Assembly (NCBI GenBank): GCA_039821645.1
Contig: JBCBNU010000054.1
Location: 1 to 18,552 of the forward strand
DNA length: 18,552 bases
From: CALBPI01 sp039821645
GTDB lineage: Bacteria > Pseudomonadota > Gammaproteobacteria > Steroidobacterales > Woeseiaceae
Direction: 5' to 3'
The notes under the pieces are model-generated. The model searched no databases. It had not been told where the DNA came from and was given only the letters and a program-made list of their open reading frames with translations. Numbering within the stretch: position 1 is the stretch's first letter; every line of letters begins with the position of its first letter. A program made the position numbers and the translations under genes. Below, piece after piece: positions 13,015 to 18,552 of the stretch.

Positions 13015-15654
13015 ATGACAAAACCACGTAACTGGTCGGTGCGTGGTGTCACCCTAGCTTGTTTTCTAATTGCAGCGAACGGATTCGCCACGCCGGACTG
13101 GACGAACGTCGAAGCGCTTCGGTTGATGCCACTAGATGCGTTGATTGACGAGATCAAGCAGGACTCAAGCTCTGCCAGCGATGCCTATCTTGATGCGGCC
13201 GAATACGCGCTGCGAAGAGCTCGGGAAGAGAGTTCACCGGACATGATTGCACTCGGTTGTGCCTATCTCACGCGAGTGCATTATCGTCGCGGTGCTATCG
13301 ATACAGCCTTATCGACCGTGGACGACTGCATCAAAGAGGCAATTGCTGGCGTTTCGGCAACCAACTCGGTCTTACTGCGCTACATGCGATCGTCGTTATT
13401 GATCGCCAATCGTCAACCGGAGCTGGCTCGAAAGTCATTCGAAACTATTCTTGCTGAGGATTTGTCGAAAGTTGACCCTTCGATCTTGCGACAAGTTCGC
13501 GCCAACTATGCGTTAGCGCTCAAGCACGATGGTGAGCCGCTGGAATCGTTGCTGGTGCTGACGGCGGTGCTCGATGACGCTTTAGAATACGGAGAGCCGC
13601 CAGAGCAGACGCTGATAGGCAATAATCTTGTCGTTAACCTCGAACAATTGCGGCTTTACGAGGACGCGCGTGACTGGATTGTGCGCTTGCGGCCCGCCAT
13701 GGAAAGGATTCCTGATTCATTTCAGGTGCAATCGCTGAGGCTTCATGAGATTCAGTTGGAAGGCTTGGTCGGCGATCGCGCAAAGGCAATTCCTGCTATG
13801 CGTGCATACATCGAAGCAATGGAGGGAGGGGCTCCGGTGATGGTTGGCAGTGCCCATGCATACCTGTCCGATATGCTGCACGAGGAAGGTCGGTACGACG
13901 AGGCATTGGCCGCAGCGACCGAGGCCGACAGACTGCTGAGTGCAAATCCTGTTGAGACAGTGGATGCACGGTTGCGTCTGGCGCGGGCCGAGTTAGCCCT
14001 CGGCAATTTTGACTCCGCGCAGGGCATACTTGATGAGGTGTCAGCACTGGACGTTAAGGTCGAATCAAGCCTTGCGAAGCTTGAATCGCTGAAACTGCAG
14101 CTCGGCCTTGCTCGCTCAGGTCAGCAGGAGTTGTTGTCGAACTATCAGGATCTGGATGCGGCGCGGGCACGCCAGGAGACCACCCGCCTGTCGCAGCGGT
14201 CCGGTTACTACAATGCGCGGCGTGAGGCTTCGCGCAAAGCGACTGAGCTCGAGGGTCTGCAACGGCGTCAGGCGCTGCTGGAGGCGCAAAATATCGCGAG
14301 TGAAGCGCGCGCGGAGTCGGCCAGGCAATCACGGAATCTGACATTGGTTAGTGCTGGCTCGATCGTTGTCCTGGCGGCCTTACTGGGTTATCTCTTGAGC
14401 CGACGTCGCTTCGATCGGCGGTTCCGCATTGAGCAGGCAGCGTTGACCGAAGAGCTTGAGTCAGAGGTCAGAGTGCAGTCAGAGGCGTTAGCCAGACGCG
14501 CCCACAAGGAAGCGCTCGGCCAACTGACCGGCAATGTTGCACACGACTTCAATAATTTGCTTCAGGTAATGAGCATCGCGAATGAGCGTCTCGCGACAGA
14601 GTCGATTTCGGATGCCTCACATCGACTGTTGCAAGGGTCTAACGAAGCACTGTCCAGCGCTCGAGGCATTATTGGTCGGCTGCTGGCGTACGCGAGACAG
14701 CAGGAGCTGGATGAGCAACCGATCAGCATCCCGGATTTCCTTGACGACACGCGGCCGCTTCTGGAGGCAGCGCTTGGCACGTCCGTCGCGCTCGAGGTGG
14801 TCAGCTTTTTACCGCCTTCGGTTGGCATCAAAGCGGATACGGCGCAGCTAACGTCGGCTCTCATCAACCTGTTGAAGAATGCGGCCGAGGCTATGCCTGG
14901 CAGTGGCACAGTTCGCCTGTCCTTCGAACTGTTGGACGTTCGCGAGGATGATACGGGCGGAGACCACGATCTCGATGTCGGGAGATACATTCAACTCAGC
15001 GTCTGCGATGACGGCGCCGGGATGTCCGAGGATCAGGTCCGACGTGCGATCGAACCCTTCTTTTCGACGCGAATCGACGTATCGGGAACTGGCCTCGGGC
15101 TGAGTTCGGTCTTTGGTTTTGCGCGTCAATCTGGTGGGGACCTGCAGATTACGAGCGTACTTGGACAGGGCACGACGGTGTCGCTGTATTTTCCGGTGGT
15201 TCCCGTCTCGCTGGTTAGTCGCAACGAGCCTGAAGCGGTCGAGGTCGAGCACTCGGAGCTTGGCGCGTTGGTTGTCGAGGACAACGCAGTTCTGGGCGAA
15301 GCGCTGGTGGCCATGCTTGAGTTCATGGGAATTTCGCCGCATCTGGTGACGTCGGCAGAGGCGGCGATGGCCGAGCTGACCGCGCGACCTGATCGAGTCG
15401 ACTTTGTCATTTCCGACATCCGCATGCCGGGACAGTACGATGGACTGATGCTGGCCAACTGGGTGGAAACGAACTTTCCGGCGTTACCGATACTGCTGAT
15501 GAGTGGTTTCAGTGATTCAGAGCGTATTGAGCGCCCAGTGCTTCGCAAACCGTTCACACAAGCAGAGCTCGAGGCGGCGCTAGCACGGGTTTCAAGGGGT
15601 GATCGACCCATCGCCGGCGAAACGTTGAATGATGGTCGGGGTGAGAGGATTTGA
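13015..15654 (+). CDS. membrane hybrid sensor histidine kinase with periplasmic helical-repeat (TPR-like) sensor and receiver domain
   Basis: The product has 879 residues. A signal peptide (to about residue 25) is followed by about 400 residues of helical, TPR-like repeats, with visible pairs such as RYDEALAAATEADRLL and LGNFDSAQGILDE. A coiled stretch and one membrane segment (about 441-462) then lead to the cytoplasm. HisKA holds GNVAHDFNN with His510. The HATPase domain has the N box (LLKNAAEAMPG, Asn622), DDGAGMS (666-670) and GTGLGLS (691-697). A receiver from about 750 has acidic VVEDN, phospho-acceptor Asp801 in ISDIRMPG and Lys845 in RKPF. No DNA-binding output domain and no partner regulator are adjacent. 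Ligand unknown. The final six codons overlap the tRNA-Pro gene on the other strand. No clear Shine-Dalgarno before the ATG. Confidence 0.88.
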   Translation: MTKPRNWSVRGVTLACFLIAANGFATPDWTNVEALRLMPLDALIDEIKQDSSSASDAYLDAAEYALRRAREESSPDMIALGCAYLTRVHYRRGAIDTALSTVDDCIKEAIAGVSATNSVLLRYMRSSLLIANRQPELARKSFETILAEDLSKVDPSILRQVRANYALALKHDGEPLESLLVLTAVLDDALEYGEPPEQTLIGNNLVVNLEQLRLYEDARDWIVRLRPAMERIPDSFQVQSLRLHEIQLEGLVGDRAKAIPAMRAYIEAMEGGAPVMVGSAHAYLSDMLHEEGRYDEALAAATEADRLLSANPVETVDARLRLARAELALGNFDSAQGILDEVSALDVKVESSLAKLESLKLQLGLARSGQQELLSNYQDLDAARARQETTRLSQRSGYYNARREASRKATELEGLQRRQALLEAQNIASEARAESARQSRNLTLVSAGSIVVLAALLGYLLSRRRFDRRFRIEQAALTEELESEVRVQSEALARRAHKEALGQLTGNVAHDFNNLLQVMSIANERLATESISDASHRLLQGSNEALSSARGIIGRLLAYARQQELDEQPISIPDFLDDTRPLLEAALGTSVALEVVSFLPPSVGIKADTAQLTSALINLLKNAAEAMPGSGTVRLSFELLDVREDDTGGDHDLDVGRYIQLSVCDDGAGMSEDQVRRAIEPFFSTRIDVSGTGLGLSSVFGFARQSGGDLQITSVLGQGTTVSLYFPVVPVSLVSRNEPEAVEVEHSELGALVVEDNAVLGEALVAMLEFMGISPHLVTSAEAAMAELTARPDRVDFVISDIRMPGQYDGLMLANWVETNFPALPILLMSGFSDSERIERPVLRKPFTQAELEAALARVSRGDRPIAGETLNDGRGERI

Positions 15655-15709
15655 ACCTCCGGCCCCTGCCTCCCGAAGACAGTGCTCTACCAGGCTGAGC
15701 TACACCCCG
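15633..15709 (-). tRNA. tRNA-Pro (anticodon CGG)
   Basis: The minus strand folds as a complete cloverleaf of 77 bases including encoded CCA. The acceptor stem CGGGGTG/CACCCCG is perfect. The D arm is GCTC-loop-GAGC. The anticodon stem CTGTC/GGCAG carries loop TTCGGGA (anticodon CGG, codon CCG), and the T stem is GGAGG/CCTCT with loop TTCAAAT. It resembles E. coli proK. It begins 56 bases after the ispB stop and its 3' 22 bases overlap the kinase coding sequence on the other strand. Confidence 0.93.
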
Positions 15710-15765
15710 ACAAATCATTCATTCGATGCTGATTGCGTTAGCTGGCCGGGACCTCAGCCGCAGAT

Positions 15766-16773
15766 CTAGAATCGACGGGCCACCGAGAATTCTGCGATGG
15801 CCTCAAGTGCATCCCGGTAATCTGAAGCCGGCAATACACTTAACGCTCGATTGGCCGCGTCTGCAGCCTCTTGAGCGCGGACGCGAGTGTACTCAAGCGC
15901 GCCAGTGGATTCAATTGCCGAACAGATATCAGAAAGTCGCTCGATACTGCCTTCGCGCACCGCGTCAACGAGTAGCGCGCGCTCGGAGCCGACACTTTCC
16001 CGGATGGCGTGGATGATTGGCAGAGTAGGTTTACCCTCAGCCAGATCATCGCCGAGATTCTTACCCAGTTCCTGCTCGCTGGCACTGTAATCCAGCGCGT
16101 CATCGACGAGCTGGAATGCAACGCCCAGCTCGCGTCCGTAGGTCGCGAGTCCTTGACGCACGTCGGCTGACGCGTCAGTGATGATCGCTGCGATGTCGCC
16201 GCCGGCTTCGAACAGTCTCGCCGTCTTGCGATAGATCACCTGACGGTAAGCGTCTTCGGTGGTGTCAGGATCACCAACGTTCATTAGCTGAAGGACTTCT
16301 CCGGCCGCAATCGTGTTGGTCGCATCGGCCAAAACCCGCATCACCGCCATATCATCGATGTCGACCATCATCTGAAAGGCGCGGGAGTAGAGGAAATCGC
16401 CAACAAGCACGCTCGCCTGATTGCCGAATACCGCATTGGCGGTCGCTCTGCCGCGACGCTTCTCGGAGCCGTCTACGACATCGTCGTGGAGCAGAGTCGC
16501 GGTATGAATGAACTCAATGATCGCCGCCGCGGCAATGTGACGTGTTCCGCCAAGATCCGGACCCGCAATGGCTCGGGCCGCCAGCATGACGATCAAAGGT
16601 CTGAGGCGTTTGCCTCCCGCACTAACGATGTAGTTCGCAACCTCTGCGACCAACGGAACGTCGGTGCTGAGTGCTGAATTGATCAGAGTGTCGAGGGCGT
16701 CGAGGTCACCGGCACAGAGGGCCCGAATATCCTCGAGCGTTACGACCGGCGATGCGGTGGTCGCTGCATACAT
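15766..16773 (-). CDS. ispB: polyprenyl (octaprenyl-type) diphosphate synthase
   Basis: The product has 335 residues. Both aspartate-rich motifs of trans-isoprenyl diphosphate synthases are present: LLHDDVVD with Asp97, Asp98 and Asp101 followed by RRG, and FQLVDDALDY with Asp224, Asp225 and Asp228. GGKRLRP near residue 54 binds isopentenyl diphosphate. The enzyme makes the long isoprenoid chain of ubiquinone. Gene order, divergent from rplU-rpmA-obgE, is the classical one for ispB and supports this over ispA. The ATG at 16773 is preferred because an open frame up to 16845 adds residues without family similarity. The tRNA-Pro gene follows on the same strand. Confidence 0.9.
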   Translation of the reverse strand: MYAATTASPVVTLEDIRALCAGDLDALDTLINSALSTDVPLVAEVANYIVSAGGKRLRPLIVMLAARAIAGPDLGGTRHIAAAAIIEFIHTATLLHDDVVDGSEKRRGRATANAVFGNQASVLVGDFLYSRAFQMMVDIDDMAVMRVLADATNTIAAGEVLQLMNVGDPDTTEDAYRQVIYRKTARLFEAGGDIAAIITDASADVRQGLATYGRELGVAFQLVDDALDYSASEQELGKNLGDDLAEGKPTLPIIHAIRESVGSERALLVDAVREGSIERLSDICSAIESTGALEYTRVRAQEAADAANRALSVLPASDYRDALEAIAEFSVARRF

Positions 16774-16852
16774 GGCCGGAATTGTGCCTGAAATGGGTGC
16801 GCTTAGCCACGCTCGACAACGGTTGATGCATGAAAGCTCGTGCATCTGGCCA

Positions 16853-16881
16853 TTGACCTGTACGCCATGGGTTCGTATTAT
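16853..16881 (+). promoter_or_regulatory. sigma70-type promoter for rplU-rpmA
   Basis: TTGACC (16853-16858) and TATTAT (16876-16881) are separated by exactly 17 bases, each one mismatch from consensus. Transcription would begin near 16888, giving a leader of about 145 bases before the L21 start. Confidence 0.7.
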
Positions 16882-16915
16882 TTCACGTCTTTTGTGCGGG
16901 CCGCTGTCTCCATGA

Positions 16916-16956
16916 GCGCGAGGTGCTCGCGCAAGCCTTTGTTTTTACTGAGGCTT
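16916..16956 (+). promoter_or_regulatory. two consecutive stem-loops in the rplU leader
   Basis: GCGCGAG (16916-16922) and CTCGCGC (16926-16932) form a perfect 7-bp stem with a three-base loop, and AAGCCT (16933-16938) pairs with AGGCTT (16951-16956) directly after it. The second loop contains TTGTTTTT, so the first hairpin plus that T-rich run resembles an intrinsic terminator/attenuator. The layout suggests control of ribosomal protein synthesis at the leader, but no known L21 leader motif was recognised. Confidence 0.45.
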
Positions 16957-17031
16957 CAATAAATTTTGAGTAACGATGTGGGTTCGTTTCCGACCGCCGA
17001 GTCGCGCGAAACGCGTCGTGGAGCAATGAAT

Positions 17032-17385
17032 ATGTACGCGGTTTTCAAAAGCGGTGGCAAACAATATCGTGCGACCAAAGGTGATCGATTAAAGGTCGAG
17101 AGGTTGCCAGTCGAGACGGGCGCAACTGTCGAGTTTGACGAGGTTCTACTGGTCGGCGATGGCGCGAATGTAAAAGTCGGTGCGCCAACCGTTAAGGGCA
17201 GCAAGGTCAAAGCGAAGGTGCTGGACGTTGCGAAAGGCAAGAAAGTGACTGTGCTGAAATTCAAGCGCCGTCAAAATTACATGCGTACCAAAGGTCATCG
17301 CCAGTGGTACACAGAAATCGAAGTCACCGGTATCAGCGGCGCACCGCGTGCCAAGAAAGCGGCAGCGGCTGGCGAAGAAGAGTGA
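17032..17385 (+). CDS. rplU: 50S ribosomal protein L21
   Basis: The product has 117 residues. It begins MYAVFKSGGKQYR, like E. coli L21, and contains VEFDEVLLV, KVTVLKFKRRQNYMRTKGHRQWYTEIEVTGIS, the family signature region. It binds 23S rRNA in the large subunit. A C-terminal tail of about 15 residues rich in Ala, Lys and Glu is longer than in E. coli (103 residues). The ATG at 17032 is chosen because TGGAG at 17019-17023 is eight bases upstream and it matches the family start; an ATG two codons earlier and an open frame from 16966 are not needed. rpmA follows 14 bases later. Confidence 0.95.
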   Translation: MYAVFKSGGKQYRATKGDRLKVERLPVETGATVEFDEVLLVGDGANVKVGAPTVKGSKVKAKVLDVAKGKKVTVLKFKRRQNYMRTKGHRQWYTEIEVTGISGAPRAKKAAAAGEEE

Positions 17386-17399
17386 GAGGTTAAAGCGGC

Positions 17400-17660
17400 A
17401 TGGCACATAAGAAAGCAGGCGGCAGTACCAAGAACGGTCGCGATTCAGAGTCCAAACGACTTGGTGTGAAGCGTTACGGTGGCGAGCACGTCATTGCAGG
17501 CAACATCCTGGTGCGCCAGCGCGGCTCGCACTTCCACCCGGGAGCAGGCGTGGGAATGGGGCGTGACTACACCTTGTTCGCTAAGGTTGACGGCGAAGTC
17601 ACGTTTGGTACGCGTGGTCCCAGAAATCGCAAATACGTGAGTGTTGTTGCTGCCGGTTGA
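17400..17660 (+). CDS. rpmA: 50S ribosomal protein L27
   Basis: The product has 86 residues, close to the usual length. It starts MAHKKAGGSTKNGRDS, the conserved L27 N terminus that reaches the peptidyl transferase centre without the cleaved extension seen in Firmicutes. GNILVRQRG, GVGMGRDYTLFA and GPRNRKYVSV follow. It is cotranscribed with rplU and ends 26 bases before a strong terminator. Confidence 0.96.
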   Translation: MAHKKAGGSTKNGRDSESKRLGVKRYGGEHVIAGNILVRQRGSHFHPGAGVGMGRDYTLFAKVDGEVTFGTRGPRNRKYVSVVAAG

Positions 17661-17685
17661 TCCAGCGAGCGGCGCTTACGAGCTG

Positions 17686-17713
17686 AAAACCCCGCCGCTG
17701 AGCGGGGTTTTTT
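17686..17713 (+). terminator. intrinsic terminator after rpmA
   Basis: AAAACCCCGC (17686-17695) pairs perfectly with GCGGGGTTTT (17702-17711), with a six-base loop and a run of six T. It separates rplU-rpmA from obgE; some readthrough or a promoter within 17714-17738 must feed obgE, but no good promoter is visible there. Confidence 0.88.
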
Positions 17714-17738
17714 GTGCGTATGGTTCAGGAATTGATGC

Positions 17739-18552
17739 GTGAAGTTTGTTGATGAAGCGACAATGCGGGTGCAAGCGGGTAGTGGTGGCAATGGCGCGCT
17801 GAGCTTCCGTCGCGAAAAATATATTCCCCGAGGCGGGCCCGATGGGGGTGATGGCGGCCATGGTGCCGACGTGATCCTGCAAGCGGACGCAAGTATCAAT
17901 ACATTGGTGGATTTTCGGGTGCAGCGCCGATTCAAGGCTCCCAACGGTGAGCCTGGTGCGGGTCGAAATCGCACGGGTGCGTCCGGCGAGCACCTGGTGA
18001 TCGCGGTGCCGGTTGGCACGGTCGTGGTCGATATCGATACACGCGAGACGATCGGTGACTTAACTGAGGATCAGGCCACGTTGCGCGTTGCGGCAGGCGG
18101 GCGTGGTGGGCTTGGCAATGCCCGATTCAAGAGCAGTGTAAATCGCGCGCCGAGAAAGACCACGAACGGTACGCCTGGTGAGGCGCGCCACCTCCACCTC
18201 GAGATGCGACTGATTGCCGATGTGGGCCTGCTCGGTATGCCAAATGCCGGCAAGTCGACGCTGATCACGGCCATGAGTGCAGCTCGGCCTCGCATCGCTG
18301 ATTATCCCTTTACGACCCTCCATCCGAATTTGGGTGTCGTATCGGTAGGCAATGCTCAAAGCTTCGTGATGGCAGATATTCCCGGGCTGATCCCCGGTGC
18401 GGCCGATGGCGCAGGCTTGGGCATCCGATTCCTGCGACATGTGCAACGTACACGGTTACTGCTACATCTCGTCGATATTGCGCCACCCGAAGGTTCTGTC
18501 GCACCGGCGCAAGCGGTTCGAGACATTGCAGCCGAACTTGCCAAGTTCGACG
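17739..18552 (+). CDS. obgE: GTPase Obg/CgtA, 3'-truncated by window end
   Basis: 271 codons are visible and the frame is open at the window edge. The glycine-rich Obg fold is clear: MKFVDEA, GSGGNGALSFRREKYIP, GGPDGGDGG, and GGRGGLGNARFKSS. The GTPase domain follows with G1 GMPNAGKST, switch region DYPFTTLHPNLGVV and G3 DIPGLIPGAADGAGLG. Obg is an essential ribosome-associated GTPase involved in 50S assembly and stress control. The start is GTG at 17739 with AGGA eight bases upstream; an ATG at 17735 is out of frame and ends after five codons. It follows rpmA in the conserved order. Confidence 0.94.
   Translation, partial: MKFVDEATMRVQAGSGGNGALSFRREKYIPRGGPDGGDGGHGADVILQADASINTLVDFRVQRRFKAPNGEPGAGRNRTGASGEHLVIAVPVGTVVVDIDTRETIGDLTEDQATLRVAAGGRGGLGNARFKSSVNRAPRKTTNGTPGEARHLHLEMRLIADVGLLGMPNAGKSTLITAMSAARPRIADYPFTTLHPNLGVVSVGNAQSFVMADIPGLIPGAADGAGLGIRFLRHVQRTRLLLHLVDIAPPEGSVAPAQAVRDIAAELAKFD

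Noticed and set aside
15633..15709. Integrated element using tRNA-Pro as attachment site
   Set aside because: No integrase gene and no direct repeat of the tRNA 3' end are visible within the window, and both flanks are ordinary chromosomal genes.
16774..16845. 24-codon N-terminal extension of IspB
   Set aside because: It carries no similarity to prenyl synthases; the family usually starts close to the ATG at 16773.
17567..18446. Several minus-strand frames over rpmA and obgE
   Set aside because: They are antisense to the clearly conserved L27 and Obg coding sequences.

Overview
The window reads as chromosomal DNA from a free-living gammaproteobacterium with a moderately high G+C content. 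The best taxonomic markers are at the right end: ispB diverges from rplU-rpmA-obgE, the usual gammaproteobacterial arrangement. The ribosomal proteins and the tRNA-Pro with an encoded CCA also resemble gammaproteobacterial versions. The genus cannot be named from this sequence. No insertion sequence, prophage, CRISPR array or integrase is visible.

Left part (1-4434). A 5'-truncated aminoglycoside/choline-kinase-like phosphotransferase runs rightward and meets a leftward three-gene operon. That operon encodes a secreted NTF2-like protein, a YtcJ-type amidohydrolase lipoprotein and a glyoxalase II (gloB), with an ATGA overlap or a very short gap between genes. A divergent histidine-phosphatase-family gene follows, in which the usual second catalytic histidine is replaced by serine. 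The 449-base gap after it has no gene but holds several stem-loops and a strong intrinsic terminator with competing pairings. A small lipoprotein of unknown role follows.

Centre (5165-9610). This is the most unusual part: a divergent light-dependent DNA-repair locus. Leftward, a class II CPD-photolyase fused to a renalase-like FAD oxidoreductase overlaps a DUF2256-DUF3253 protein by four bases. Rightward is a second photolyase/cryptochrome of a different class, lacking the canonical proximal Trp next to FAD and ending in a consensus sliding-clamp-binding motif (QLSLF). A sequence matching the LexA consensus (CTGT-N8-ACAG) lies between the two divergent genes. Together these suggest an SOS-linked photorepair module; this is inference.

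Next (9637-12917) is a tight rightward operon: an FAH-family hydrolase, a RimK-associated aspartic protease, rimK, and an aspartoacylase/succinylglutamate-desuccinylase-like protein. All junctions overlap. It looks like a system for adding and trimming glutamate on a protein or small-molecule target.

Right part (13015-18552). A large membrane hybrid histidine kinase with a predicted extracytoplasmic helical-repeat sensor has its stop codon inside the 3' end of an antisense tRNA-Pro(CGG). Then come ispB (leftward), a clear sigma70 promoter and structured leader, rplU, rpmA, a terminator, and the 5' part of obgE, which runs off the window.
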